NCBI RefSeq assembly: GCF_018688375.1
Contig: NZ_CP061318.1
Coordinates: 248,001 to 312,000, forward strand
Source: Polynucleobacter sp. AP-Ainpum-60-G11
GTDB taxonomy: Bacteria > Pseudomonadota > Gammaproteobacteria > Burkholderiales > Burkholderiaceae
Direction: 5' to 3'
DNA: 64,000 bases
The notes under the pieces were generated by a model that worked only from the letters and a program-made list of their open reading frames with translations, was not told where the DNA came from and made no database searches. The translations under genes were made by a program, and so were the position numbers. Below are positions 18,532 through 27,975 of this stretch, piece by piece (the stretch's first letter is position 1; the number at the start of each line of letters is the position of its first letter).

Positions 18532-19839
18532 TTAGTCCATAAAAGGACCCCAGGAAGGCTGACGAACATCAGAACCCGGAATACTTAATACCTGCTTAGA
18601 GTTTCCATCTACTGATACGGCTGCTAAAACCCGTTTGCCACCCACTTTCGTGGAATACAAGACATAACGACCATTTGCAGCAAATGATGGGGACTCATCA
18701 CTGGTGCCATCAGTCAGCGCTTGGGAGTCGCCCGTTGCCAGATTGAGGATATACAGGCGGAATGCCCCACCAATATTGGCGATATAGGCCAGATACTTAC
18801 CGTCTGGAGAAATACGCGGTGAAGTCACAAAGCCTTGCTTGTAAGTAATACGCTTTGCGCCTTCAAGCTGTTCGCCTTCGGCGCTCATGCGGTAAATCTG
18901 AGGATTGCCACCACGATCACTCGTGAAATAGATCGTGCGACCATCGGCTGAGTATTGAGGTTCAGTATCAATGGTGTAGCCGCGAGTAAGGCGGTGCAAG
19001 CCGGTCCCATCAGCATTGATGCTGTAGATCTGGGTATTGCCATCCTTTGAAAGGGAGATTGCTAGCTTCTTACCGTCTGGTGACCAAGCTGGAGCACTAT
19101 TGTTCCCTTTTTGATTAGAAAGCGGGATGCGACGACCAGTTGCTAGTTCGTGAACATAAATAACTGGTTTGCGATCTTCAAAAGAAACGTAAGCTACTTT
19201 TTTGCCATCAGGGGACCATGATGGAGAGATGATTGGCTCACCACTATTCATGGCATTACGAATATTTTGACCATCCGCATCAGAGATCACTAGACGATAG
19301 CGCTTACCTTCTTTAATGACATAGGAGAGGCGAGTTGAGAAGATACCACGCTCGCCTAATAGCTTGAGGATGATGTCATCAGCAATTTTGTGGGCTGCAG
19401 CACGCAAATTATCTGCACTGGAATTAATATTCAAGCCGCCAAGACTTTCGGATTTACGAATATCAAAAAGTTTGTAACGAATCTCAAACTGACCCGCGCT
19501 AGTCTGCACTACGGAGCCAACAGCTAAAGCATCTGCACCGCGAGCTGCCCAAGATTTGTAATTTGGTGTGCCCTCATCACTCTCGCTAGCATTGCCGTTC
19601 TCAGTATTTTTAAAATAACCACTGCGCGCCAAATCTTGACGAACGATGTCAGTCACACTCGTCGGCAGCTTGCCCTCATCCTTAAAGCGCATCACAGCAA
19701 TAGGGTAGAGGGACTGTCCCACACCAGTGATTTGAATATTCATTTGTGCTAGAGCTGAAGAGCTCATGCCAGTCATGGACAGCATCACCATGAATACTGA
19801 TGCCATCAATGAAAAATACTTTTTAGCTACTTGCAACAT
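18532..19839 (-). CDS. tolB: Tol-Pal system beta-propeller protein TolB
   Basis: A 435-residue periplasmic protein with a signal peptide ending SSALAQ, an N-terminal domain of about 130 residues and a C-terminal six-bladed propeller. The propeller shows the repeated SPDGKK-type motif (SWSPDGKKVAYVS, AWSPDGKKLAIS, RISPDGKYLAY). TolB links Pal to TolA and outer membrane porins during division. It follows tolA by 3 nt in the leftward tolQRAB-pal-cpoB operon. Confidence 0.96.
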   Translation of the reverse strand: MLQVAKKYFSLMASVFMVMLSMTGMSSSALAQMNIQITGVGQSLYPIAVMRFKDEGKLPTSVTDIVRQDLARSGYFKNTENGNASESDEGTPNYKSWAARGADALAVGSVVQTSAGQFEIRYKLFDIRKSESLGGLNINSSADNLRAAAHKIADDIILKLLGERGIFSTRLSYVIKEGKRYRLVISDADGQNIRNAMNSGEPIISPSWSPDGKKVAYVSFEDRKPVIYVHELATGRRIPLSNQKGNNSAPAWSPDGKKLAISLSKDGNTQIYSINADGTGLHRLTRGYTIDTEPQYSADGRTIYFTSDRGGNPQIYRMSAEGEQLEGAKRITYKQGFVTSPRISPDGKYLAYIANIGGAFRLYILNLATGDSQALTDGTSDESPSFAANGRYVLYSTKVGGKRVLAAVSVDGNSKQVLSIPGSDVRQPSWGPFMD

Positions 19840-19842
19840 GCT

Positions 19843-20700
19843 CTAGTCCTTGGGTTTAAAGGTCAGCTTAACTTCTCTTTGAGGAATTTTTCCATTGTCG
19901 TCTTTCGGCAGACTTTCTGCGCGAGTCAGTGCGAGCAGAACTGCGCGATCCCAACCGGCATTACCGCTAGAGGTGACAAGCTCTGTACTTAAAATTGCAC
20001 CATCGGGCGCGAGATTAACTTTAACGACTGCTGCAGGATTTCCGCTAATCGATTCTGGGTTAAATACGATGAGTGGTTTTACTTTTCTAACCACTTTATC
20101 CGTCCAGCCAGGAGGTGCATTGCCGCCACCGCCAACACCGCTACCGCTGTTACCACCACTACCGCCTTCAGCACCAGCGGCCGCACGTAAGCGTGCCAAC
20201 TGGTCTGCACGAACTTTCTCAGCAGCAGCATTGGCTTTTGTTTCAGTAGGCGGTTTAGCTTCTACTTTTTTAGGCGCTTCCTTTTCCTTTGGTGGCGGAG
20301 GTGCAGGTACTGGCTTGGGAGCTTCCTTTTTCGGTAACTCTTTTACTTTTTCCTTGGGTGGTGGAGGGGGTGGCTGTATAGCTTTGGGAACTTCTTTTGG
20401 GATCTCTTTTTTAGGAGGTTCTTTTTCAACAGGCTTTTTCTTGATGGCGATATCTGCCGCCTCTTCCTTCATTTCTGTTTTGACTTCAGGTGCAACAGGT
20501 GTTTCAACTTGTTGACTCGCATCCCAGAGCTCCACTTCTACACCAGAGGGAGTGGAGTTATTCCAGTTGATGCCGATGACTAAGAATGCAAGTAAACCGA
20601 GGTGCGCAGCCAGTGAAAAACTAAAAGCACGTTTAGTGCTTTCGTTTTTAGTTGGGCGTCCTCGAGAAAAATTCGAGTGAAAAGTTTGAGCGCTATTCAT
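19843..20700 (-). CDS. tolA: TolA envelope-spanning protein (TonB C-terminal type)
   Basis: A 285-residue inner-membrane-anchored protein with one N-terminal transmembrane helix (about 28-45) and a long Lys/Pro/Ala/Glu-rich periplasmic stalk (about 70-170) with several polyproline runs. A Gly/Ser-rich patch follows near 177-192, then a TonB-like C-terminal domain (about 200-285, ending EVKLTFKPKD). TolA transmits force from TolQR to TolB and Pal. The stalk is short compared with E. coli TolA, which is common in Burkholderiales. Confidence 0.9.
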   Translation of the reverse strand: MNSAQTFHSNFSRGRPTKNESTKRAFSFSLAAHLGLLAFLVIGINWNNSTPSGVEVELWDASQQVETPVAPEVKTEMKEEAADIAIKKKPVEKEPPKKEIPKEVPKAIQPPPPPPKEKVKELPKKEAPKPVPAPPPPKEKEAPKKVEAKPPTETKANAAAEKVRADQLARLRAAAGAEGGSGGNSGSGVGGGGNAPPGWTDKVVRKVKPLIVFNPESISGNPAAVVKVNLAPDGAILSTELVTSSGNAGWDRAVLLALTRAESLPKDDNGKIPQREVKLTFKPKD

Positions 20701-20719
20701 GTATGCAATACAAAGAGGC

Positions 20720-21139
20720 TTATTGGCTCTTTACAGCAAGTCCAACACGTTTCACACCATTCTCTTTGAGCTTAGACATGACTTCCATTACCACTTCATA
20801 TTTAATGGATTTGTCTGCTGCAAGAACTACTGGTTGATCAGCAGACTTCTCTGCTTGCGAGCGCGCAAATGCGCCAAGCTCAAACTTATTTAAAGTTTGA
20901 ACCGGATCGCCATCTTTGCGCACGATGACATTCTCATTGGCATCGATCGTTAAAAAGACGGGCGGCAGTGATTGCACTTTTGCTCCACCTACAGTTGGTA
21001 AATTGACGACGCCAGGATTAACCATTGGCGCAGTCACCATAAAGATGACGAGAAGCACCAACATCACATCAATGTAGGGCACTACATTGATGTCGGCCAT
21101 TGCCCGACGCTTGGAAGATTTTCTGAGTGAGCCGGCCAT
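20720..21139 (-). CDS. tolR: TolR proton-channel subunit
   Basis: A 139-residue ExbD/TolR-family protein. The single transmembrane helix contains the proton-handling aspartate in NVVPYIDVMLVLLVIFMV (about 19-36). TolR works with TolQ as a proton-motive-force stator that energises TolA. It is 2 nt from tolQ and 19 nt from tolA in one operon. The separate ExbD at 26,592 is a paralogue. Confidence 0.94.
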   Translation of the reverse strand: MAGSLRKSSKRRAMADINVVPYIDVMLVLLVIFMVTAPMVNPGVVNLPTVGGAKVQSLPPVFLTIDANENVIVRKDGDPVQTLNKFELGAFARSQAEKSADQPVVLAADKSIKYEVVMEVMSKLKENGVKRVGLAVKSQ

Positions 21140-21141
21140 GC

Positions 21142-21798
21142 TTATTTGCCTGAAGCTTGACGTTGCAAGATATTGGTGAATTCTTCGATGAAGGTTTCAA
21201 AACGAATTGCCAAGCGATCTACATCTGTAGCAGCACGGTTATAGGCAACTACCGCAGGGATAGCAGCAAATAAACCGATAGCTGTTGCGATCAGTGCTTC
21301 AGCAATACCAGGGGCTACTGCAGACAAGGTTGCGTTCTGGACATTAGCTAGGCCGCGGAAGGAGTGCATGATCCCCCAAACGGTGCCAAAGAGGCCGATA
21401 TAAGGGGAGACTGAGCCTACCGAGGCTAAGAAGGGTAGATTGGCCTCCAGCATGTCCATTTCGCGCTGGTATGTGGCTTTCATGGCGCGGCGAGCGGCGT
21501 CAATCTCTCGCACTTTCATGAACTCCTGCATACCCGCCTCAAAGATGTGCTCTAAAACAGCGTCACTGCGGGTATTTCGTTGGGCGGCATTAAAAAGGGT
21601 ATTGAGATCTCCGCCGGACCAAAAATCCCGCTCAAAACGCTCGGTATCTTGTCTTACACCCCGCAAAATGGCGGTTTTCTTAAAAATGATGGTCCAAGAG
21701 GCTACAGACATGCTCAGTAATAACAACATTACTAACTGTACTAATAGGCTGGCATTAAGGACTAGAGAGAGGAATGAGAGGTCTTGTGTAGTGGTCAT
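21142..21798 (-). CDS. tolQ: TolQ proton-channel subunit
   Basis: A 218-residue MotA/TolQ/ExbB-family membrane protein with three transmembrane segments (about 12-35, 129-150 and 164-187). It has the conserved SVSPYIGLFGTVWGIMHSF segment around the second. It opens the leftward tol-pal operon and is divergent from glyA. No ybgC thioesterase gene precedes it, unlike the enterobacterial operon. Confidence 0.94.
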   Translation of the reverse strand: MTTTQDLSFLSLVLNASLLVQLVMLLLLSMSVASWTIIFKKTAILRGVRQDTERFERDFWSGGDLNTLFNAAQRNTRSDAVLEHIFEAGMQEFMKVREIDAARRAMKATYQREMDMLEANLPFLASVGSVSPYIGLFGTVWGIMHSFRGLANVQNATLSAVAPGIAEALIATAIGLFAAIPAVVAYNRAATDVDRLAIRFETFIEEFTNILQRQASGK

Positions 21799-21826
21799 GG
21801 TGGATTTTGTATGATGTAGGTTGATT

Positions 21827-21850
21827 TTACTAAGTTAATTCACTTAGTAA
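21827..21850. promoter_or_regulatory. 24-bp near-perfect palindrome in the tolQ-glyA divergent region
   Basis: Half-sites TTACTAAG and CTTAGTAA flank an AATT-centred core; 11 of 12 base pairs are symmetrical. It lies 24 nt upstream of the glyA start within a 76-nt divergent promoter region, so it is a candidate operator or a 5' UTR hairpin. The cognate regulator is unknown. Confidence 0.5.
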
Positions 21851-21874
21851 GCCAACTTCTTCAGGATTATTACT

Positions 21875-23119
21875 ATGTTTGACCGCCAAAACACCTTAGC
21901 CAAAACCGACCCAGAATTGTGGGCAGCGATTCAGAATGAGAATAAGCGTCAGGAAGACCATATTGAGTTGATTGCATCTGAGAACTACACCTCACCAGCA
22001 GTGATGCAGGCGCAGGGCTCTCAGTTGACCAATAAGTACGCTGAAGGCTATCCAGGTAAGCGTTACTACGGTGGTTGTGAGTTTGTGGACGTCGCTGAGC
22101 AATTGGCGATTGATCGCGTGAAAGCTTTGTTTGGTGCTGAGGCAGCAAACGTTCAGCCCCATTGCGGCGCCTCTGCTAACCAGGCAGTGTTCTTGGCTTT
22201 CTTGAAGCCAGGCGACACATTCATGGGTATGAGCTTGGCTGAAGGCGGTCACCTGACACACGGCATGGCATTGAACATGAGCGGTAAGTGGTTTAACCCA
22301 ATTGCTTATGGCTTAGATAAAAATGAAGAAATTGATTACGAGCAGATGGAGCGTTTGGCTCGTGAGCACAAACCAAAACTGATTATTGCTGGCGCCTCTG
22401 CGTATTCCAAAAAGATTGATTTTGAGCGCATCGGTAAATTAGCAAAAGAAGTGGGCGCGATTTTCATGGTGGACATGGCGCACTACGCAGGTCTAGTTGC
22501 TGCTGGCGTATATCCAAACCCAGTACCACACGCTGACATTGTTACTTCCACAACGCATAAGAGTTTGCGTGGTCCTCGTGGCGGCATCATCTTGATGAAG
22601 GCTGAGCACGAGAAAGCAATTAACTCCGCTGTATTCCCTGGTCTACAAGGTGGCCCTTTGATGCACGTGATTGCTGGTAAGGCTGCAGCGTTTAAAGAGG
22701 CGCAAGAGCCCGGCTTTATTGATTATCAAAAGCAAGTGGTTGCTAATGCCAAAGCTTTGGCTGAGACATTAATTTCTCGTGGGTTACGTATTGTTTCTGG
22801 TGGTACGGATTCTCATGTGATGTTGGTAGATTTGCGTGCTAAGAAAATGACCGGTAAAGAAGCTGAGCGTGTATTGGGTGAGGCGCACATTACTTGCAAC
22901 AAGAATGGCATTCCAAACGATCCAGAAAAACCAATGGTGACGAGTGGTATTCGTTTGGGTTCACCGGCGATGACTACTCGCGGTTTCAAAGAAGCAGAAG
23001 CACGTCAAGTTGGTAATTTCATTGCAGACGTTTTGGATAACCCAAATGATGCTGACAATATTGCTAAGGTTCGTGCGCAAGTCGCAGAGTTGACCAAGCG
23101 TTTCCCGGTTTACGGCTAA
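21875..23119 (+). CDS. glyA: Serine hydroxymethyltransferase
   Basis: GlyA interconverts serine and glycine with tetrahydrofolate, feeding one-carbon metabolism. The 414-residue PLP enzyme shows [10 protein letters not shown] at the N-terminus, the pyridoxal lysine in [15 protein letters not shown] (about residue 227) and [11 protein letters not shown]. Length and motifs match bacterial SHMT exactly. nrdR follows 41 nt downstream, a conserved pairing. Confidence 0.97.
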   Translation: MFDRQNTLAKTDPELWAAIQNENKRQEDHIELIASENYTSPAVMQAQGSQLTNKYAEGYPGKRYYGGCEFVDVAEQLAIDRVKALFGAEAANVQPHCGASANQAVFLAFLKPGDTFMGMSLAEGGHLTHGMALNMSGKWFNPIAYGLDKNEEIDYEQMERLAREHKPKLIIAGASAYSKKIDFERIGKLAKEVGAIFMVDMAHYAGLVAAGVYPNPVPHADIVTSTTHKSLRGPRGGIILMKAEHEKAINSAVFPGLQGGPLMHVIAGKAAAFKEAQEPGFIDYQKQVVANAKALAETLISRGLRIVSGGTDSHVMLVDLRAKKMTGKEAERVLGEAHITCNKNGIPNDPEKPMVTSGIRLGSPAMTTRGFKEAEARQVGNFIADVLDNPNDADNIAKVRAQVAELTKRFPVYG

Positions 23120-23160
23120 TATCAATAACCGACTAAACCAAAACGTAAAGAAGAACTACA

Positions 23161-23607
23161 TTGCGCTGCCCTTTCTGCCATAACGACGATACCCAGGTTC
23201 TTGATACTCGGGTATCGGACGAGGGCGATACCATTCGCCGCCGCCGCCGTTGTGCGAAATGCGATAAGCGATTTACGACTTACGAGCGTGTAGAGCTAGT
23301 CTTGCCGGCGATCGTCAAGAAGAATGGTAGCCGTGTTGAATACAGTCACGAGAAGTTGGTCAGTTCAGTTAAGCTGGCATTGCGTAAGCGCCCAGTCTCT
23401 TCTGATTCAGTTGATGAATCTATTGCTCGTATTGAAGAGAAGCTACTCAGCCTAGGTGAAAAAGAAATTCCAAGTGAGCGCGTTGGTGAGTTGGTAATGC
23501 GCGAACTCAAGCGCTTAGATAAAGTTGCCTACATTCGCTTTGCCTCTGTTTACCGAAGCTTTGCGGATATTGAATCGTTTGAGAGTGCGCTGAAAGAATT
23601 GAAATAA
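23161..23607 (+). CDS. nrdR: Transcriptional repressor NrdR
   Basis: NrdR represses ribonucleotide reductase genes in response to (d)ATP. The 148-residue protein has the N-terminal zinc ribbon (CPFC and CAKC pairs at about residues 3-6 and 31-34) and the following ATP-cone with [11 protein letters not shown]. The start is TTG 23,161, preceded by an AAGAAG Shine-Dalgarno; the family invariably begins MRCPFC, which supports it. Confidence 0.95.
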   Translation: MRCPFCHNDDTQVLDTRVSDEGDTIRRRRRCAKCDKRFTTYERVELVLPAIVKKNGSRVEYSHEKLVSSVKLALRKRPVSSDSVDESIARIEEKLLSLGEKEIPSERVGELVMRELKRLDKVAYIRFASVYRSFADIESFESALKELK

Positions 23608-23649
23608 GAAAATCTTAAATTCTCAACCAATTCAACAGATCAAAGAAAT

Positions 23650-23679
23650 AAAAAAGGACTGCTAATGCAGTCCTTTTTT
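23650..23679. terminator. Bidirectional Rho-independent terminator between nrdR and adk
   Basis: A 13-bp stem (AAAAAAGGACTGC / GCAGTCCTTTTTT) with a TAAT loop lies between the convergent nrdR and adk genes. A and T tails on both sides allow termination on either strand. Confidence 0.9.
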
Positions 23680-23705
23680 ACATTCGCAAGTTGTGAATTT
23701 TTTGT

Positions 23706-24392
<687 letters not shown>

Positions 24393-24475
24393 TCATTGTC
24401 CCGTATTTTTTCGGGATCCTTTGTAACCAATTCCTAGGATTATCCCCGAGAACGTCTTGGCAACCAGATTCTGGG

Positions 24476-25231
24476 CTAGCTGGCTAAGATGCGGCGGACC
24501 CGCTCGAGGTCTTCGGCGGTATCAACCCCAGCTGGTGGGGCTTCGCTGGCTGTGTGGACTGCAATGCGGTAGCCATTCCAGAGGGCGCGAAGCTGTTCTA
24601 GAGCCTCCGCTTGCTCAGGTGGCGCTGGCTCAAGACGGGTATAAGCCTGCAGAAAGTCTGCCCGGTAGGCATAGATGCCTAAATGGCGTAAATGGGTAAC
24701 AGTCCAATCAGAGTCTGGATCCCGCACAAACGGAATAGTGGCTCTAGAGAAGTAGAGCGCCTCGGCAGAGCGATTAAGGACCACCTTAACAACATTGGGG
24801 TTCGTGATTTCGGCTTCATCCGTAATGGGTACGGCAACCGTTGAAATTGCGCACGCGGCGTTGTCGGCCAAAGTTTGGGCAACTTGATTGATCAACTCTG
24901 GCGGAATAAGAGGTTCATCGCCTTGCACATTGACAACCAAAGTATCGGCTGGAAGTTTTAACAGTTGGGCAACTTCTGCAATACGGTCTGTGCCAGTAGG
25001 GTGATCTGCGCTAGTTAATAAACACTCGATCCGATGCTCATCACACGCCGCTTGAATTTCTGGCGAATCAGTCGCAACCACAACGCTTTGGGCGTTTGAT
25101 TGCTGCGCACGCTCCGCTACACGAATCACCATTGGCTTGCCGCCAATATCGGCTAGCGGTTTACGAGGAAGTCGAGTAGATCCTAGTCTTGCTGGAATCA
25201 CCACTAAAAATTCGGGAGGCTTCACGCTCAT
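24476..25231 (-). CDS. kdsB: 3-deoxy-manno-octulosonate cytidylyltransferase (housekeeping CMP-Kdo synthetase)
   Basis: KdsB activates Kdo as CMP-Kdo for lipid A core assembly. The 251-residue protein has the CTP-binding IPARLGSTRLPRKPL motif (about 12-26), the substrate-binding DHPTGTDR segment, the metal aspartate in VQGDEPL and the conserved RHLGIYAYR and LEPAPPEQAEALEQLR segments. These are the canonical KdsB signatures. It is encoded in the lipid A operon directly after trm112 and lpxK. A divergent paralogue lies at 55,843 in the glycan locus and serves as a useful in-window contrast. Confidence 0.95.
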   Translation of the reverse strand: MSVKPPEFLVVIPARLGSTRLPRKPLADIGGKPMVIRVAERAQQSNAQSVVVATDSPEIQAACDEHRIECLLTSADHPTGTDRIAEVAQLLKLPADTLVVNVQGDEPLIPPELINQVAQTLADNAACAISTVAVPITDEAEITNPNVVKVVLNRSAEALYFSRATIPFVRDPDSDWTVTHLRHLGIYAYRADFLQAYTRLEPAPPEQAEALEQLRALWNGYRIAVHTASEAPPAGVDTAEDLERVRRILAS

Positions 25232-25256
25232 GAACTGGATTTCACCTGATCAATAC

Positions 25257-25436
25257 TTAATTGATTTCATCAGCAGAAAGACTGCGGGCTTCATCGACAA
25301 TCATGACTGGAATATCATTTCGAATGGGGTAAGCCAAGCGATCCGCTTTGCAGATGAGCTCATGTTTTTCTGCATTCAAATGCAAAGTGCTTTTGCATAA
25401 AGGGCAGACCAAAATCTCTAATAATCTCTTATCCAT
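25257..25436 (-). CDS. Trm112-family (YcaR/UPF0434) small protein
   Basis: A 59-residue protein starting MDKRLLEILVCPLCKS. The single CPLC zinc-ribbon-like pair and the LICKADRLAYPIRNDIPVMI segment define the bacterial Trm112/YcaR family. Its place between lpxK (19 nt) and kdsB (25 nt) in the same orientation is conserved across Proteobacteria. Bacterial members are of uncertain function; eukaryotic Trm112 activates methyltransferases. Confidence 0.92.
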   Translation of the reverse strand: MDKRLLEILVCPLCKSTLHLNAEKHELICKADRLAYPIRNDIPVMIVDEARSLSADEIN

Positions 25437-25455
25437 ATTTGCTCTTTGCTATTTC

Positions 25456-26550
25456 TTATAAAGTGTATTGATTGGGATCGGGTCTTTGCAAAATCGATTG
25501 CAACCATTCTGCCAATATATTTGAAATCTCTAAACTCATCGGAACTACCCAAATGCGTTCATCCTGTATTGAGGTGCATTTTACGGCATCCTTTTCCGTA
25601 ATCAGGATGCACTCAGCATGGATGGCATAGAAAAATTCTGGTGTGTAGCTGGCGTGATCTGACAAACCAATGCATTTACCTGCAATCCCCTGCTTCAGCA
25701 AGTCATCAAAAAAGCGTTGTGGATTACCAATTGCAGCGACAGCGGTAATCTTATTTGGTAGATAGGTGTCTGCAATGGATGAGAAAGATCGTGTATTGCT
25801 TGGATTATTCAGTTGATAGGGTACGCCCAATTGACTAGCTAGTGTGAAAGCGCGTCGCCCTAAAAAGTATTCATCAATATGACTAGCGGTTGTAGGGTTT
25901 GTGGCAGTGATTAAGGTAGCATCTCGCTCCCGTAAGGCAGGTTCACGTAAGGGGCCAGCAGGCAGTAAGAAGCCATTCCCTTCGCCGCGTTGATCACGCA
26001 CTACGAATTCAATATCACGACCTCCTTCGCGGGCAGGCCAACGTAGCAGGCTTCGATGCTGCAAGCCATCATCACTAATGATGACGTTCACTGAGGGATC
26101 GTGTTTCAGCAGAGACTGAATGCTGAGGGTTCGTTTGGGGTGAACCCAAATCGGAAACTGATTATCTGTGCGCTTGGCAATCAAGACAGGTTCATCGCCA
26201 ACTTCTGAAGGGCTGGAATCACTTTTGACTTGGCGGGGTGCGCTTAATGTAGACGCGCCATAACCTCTACTAATAATTGCTGGCTTCCAACCCATGCGTG
26301 CGAGTTGCTCAGCCAAGGCAATGACGATGGGAGTTTTACCAGTCCCACCAACGCGGATATTGCCAACAATAATGATTGGGACCGGAGCTGGTTTACGTCT
26401 TCCCAGGTTCAGATCATTTAACAAATCTAAGCCTTGATTTATCCAGCCGTAAATCTTAGACAAAGGCCAAAGCATGAGGCTAGTTGGCCCACGCCTTTCC
26501 CAAAACCGGGGAGCCTTATTAAAGAAAGAAGATTTTTTTGACGATGACAT
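25456..26550 (-). CDS. lpxK: Tetraacyldisaccharide 4'-kinase
   Basis: LpxK phosphorylates the 4' position of the lipid A disaccharide at the inner membrane. The P-loop GGTGKTP is at about residues 67-73, and ISDDGLQH with DIEFVV later is the characteristic LpxK core. The 364-residue length fits, and an N-terminal hydrophobic stretch provides membrane association. It lies in the conserved exbB-exbD-lpxK-trm112-kdsB order. Confidence 0.95.
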   Translation of the reverse strand: MSSSKKSSFFNKAPRFWERRGPTSLMLWPLSKIYGWINQGLDLLNDLNLGRRKPAPVPIIIVGNIRVGGTGKTPIVIALAEQLARMGWKPAIISRGYGASTLSAPRQVKSDSSPSEVGDEPVLIAKRTDNQFPIWVHPKRTLSIQSLLKHDPSVNVIISDDGLQHRSLLRWPAREGGRDIEFVVRDQRGEGNGFLLPAGPLREPALRERDATLITATNPTTASHIDEYFLGRRAFTLASQLGVPYQLNNPSNTRSFSSIADTYLPNKITAVAAIGNPQRFFDDLLKQGIAGKCIGLSDHASYTPEFFYAIHAECILITEKDAVKCTSIQDERIWVVPMSLEISNILAEWLQSILQRPDPNQYTL

Positions 26551-26591
26551 TAAAGGCGATTTGTTTTGCTCAATACTTCTAGTGTGTTGGA

Positions 26592-27038
26592 TTATTTCTT
26601 GGTAGTTTGACTGCTAAATACGATATTAGCTAGGTTGGTATCACGCGCTGCCTCTAGAGCGCTCATGACTGCCTGGTGGGGGGCTTTAGCATCCGCATCA
26701 ATATTGACTTGGATGGCATTGTCTTTGTTAAGTGCATTGAGGCTATTGCTCAGCTGGCTACGGTCAGTCACCTTGCCGTTGATTGCAAAGCGCCCATCAC
26801 GACTGACTGCAATATGAATTTGCTTCACCTCCGACTGACTTGCTGCGCCATTGGCAGTTGGCAGGGTGATAGCTAACTCTTGGTAGCGAGTAAATGTTGT
26901 GGAGATCATCAGAAAGATCAGCACTACTAACAGCACATCAATAAAGGGAATGAGGTTGATCTCAGGCTCTACCGAAGATCTGTGCATTCCTAATGAAAAT
27001 TGACCTCGATGCTGAAGCTTATTTTCTAACCAACTCAT
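26592..27038 (-). CDS. exbD: ExbD/TolR-family biopolymer transport protein
   Basis: A 148-residue inner membrane protein with one transmembrane helix bearing the proton-handling aspartate in NLIPFIDVLLVVLIFLMI (about 29-46). With ExbB it forms the stator that energises TonB-type transport. It overlaps exbB by 4 nt. No tonB is in the window; coupling with lpxK is usual in betaproteobacteria. Confidence 0.92.
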   Translation of the reverse strand: MSWLENKLQHRGQFSLGMHRSSVEPEINLIPFIDVLLVVLIFLMISTTFTRYQELAITLPTANGAASQSEVKQIHIAVSRDGRFAINGKVTDRSQLSNSLNALNKDNAIQVNIDADAKAPHQAVMSALEAARDTNLANIVFSSQTTKK

Positions 27039-27661
27039 TTTGTATCCGCAGAATGTGGATAGAGTTTTTTAAATAATTGACGAGTAAATTCTTCGCACTC
27101 ATGTTGGCGTTGATTGGCCATTGCACGCAGACCCCGCCATGCTGCCAACGCAGGAATGGCAATTAGTAAACCAAAAGCTGTGTTGTACAGAGCAATAGAG
27201 ATGCCATGCGCTAATTGTTGAGGGCTGCCGACACCTTGACTGCCAAAGATTTCAATCATGCCGACAACAGTGCCAAAGAGTCCCAAGAGGGGTGCAATGG
27301 TCGCAATGGTTGCCAAGACGCCAAGATAGCGCTCTAGCTTTAACCAAGTTGATTGAGCGCTGGCCTGTAATTCTTCTAAGGCGGAGTCTACAGAGCTGCC
27401 AGAAGCTTTTTCATGAAGGACGCAAGCAAAGAGGCTGCCTACAGGGGAAAGTTGGCTGAGAGCACTAATTTCAGGTTCTGAGACTGTTTTTTTCTGGGAA
27501 ATGGCGTTGGCTAGGCCAAATACCGTTTCCAGGCTATCTTTTGGGAATATGTGAATTTGGCGCAAATACCAAGCGCGCTCAATGACAATAGCCAAACCGA
27601 TAATGGAGATGAGAAGAAGGGGCCAGATAGGCCAACCAGCAGACAGTAAGATTGAATACAT
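27035..27661 (-). CDS. exbB: ExbB/TolQ-family biopolymer transport protein
   Basis: A 208-residue MotA/TolQ/ExbB proton-channel protein with three membrane segments (about 8-27, 110-135 and 147-169). The conserved ATIAPLLGLFGTVVGMIEIF precedes a GISIALYNTAFGLLIAIPAL helix. It is the first gene of the leftward lipid A/Kdo operon and faces xseA across a 314-nt intergenic region. Confidence 0.92.
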   Translation of the reverse strand: MYSILLSAGWPIWPLLLISIIGLAIVIERAWYLRQIHIFPKDSLETVFGLANAISQKKTVSEPEISALSQLSPVGSLFACVLHEKASGSSVDSALEELQASAQSTWLKLERYLGVLATIATIAPLLGLFGTVVGMIEIFGSQGVGSPQQLAHGISIALYNTAFGLLIAIPALAAWRGLRAMANQRQHECEEFTRQLFKKLYPHSADTK

Positions 27662-27975
27662 AAGCTCAGTACTTTAGCTGAATTAAAAATGGGTTTTCAC
27701 AAAGGCATCCTGTGGATAACTCTGTGCAAAACTTTTCAGAAAATATGTTGTAAGTCCTTGATTGATGGTGATGACAGTCTATTTTGTAGGATTTAGTCTA
27801 AGATAGAGCTTAATAATTCATGATATAAATCAATGGGATACAGATTATCTGTTGGTTTTATGAGACGTTTTGGGTCAGTAATTACTTACTTTTGAGTATT
27901 CAACCTAGGGCGAATTGGCTTCTGTGGATATTTATTGGCCCCAAGACCTAATGCTGGTGTAGAAAAAGAGAAAAA
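27662..27975. promoter_or_regulatory. exbB-xseA divergent intergenic region with DnaA-box-like sites
   Basis: This 314-nt gene-free stretch must contain promoters for both flanking genes. It holds TGTGGATAA at 27,711-27,719, which is the complement of the consensus DnaA box TTATCCACA. A one-mismatch copy, TGTGGATAT, is at 27,923-27,931. No ORF or RNA gene is recognisable. DnaA control of these genes is possible but unproven. Confidence 0.45.

Noticed and set aside
19895..20515. Long open frame on the plus strand within tolA, rich in Gly/Ser/Ala/Phe
   Set aside because: It is an antisense mirror of the Lys/Pro/Ala-rich TolA stalk and has no family resemblance or ribosome-binding site.
24395..24420. 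Small hairpin TCCCG/CGGGA after kdsB as a terminator
   Set aside because: Only 5 bp, no U-tract on the minus strand, and adk follows in the same operon.
27662..27975. Chromosomal origin suggested by the DnaA boxes
   Set aside because: Only two boxes, no AT-rich unwinding element cluster and no dnaA, dnaN or gidA gene nearby.
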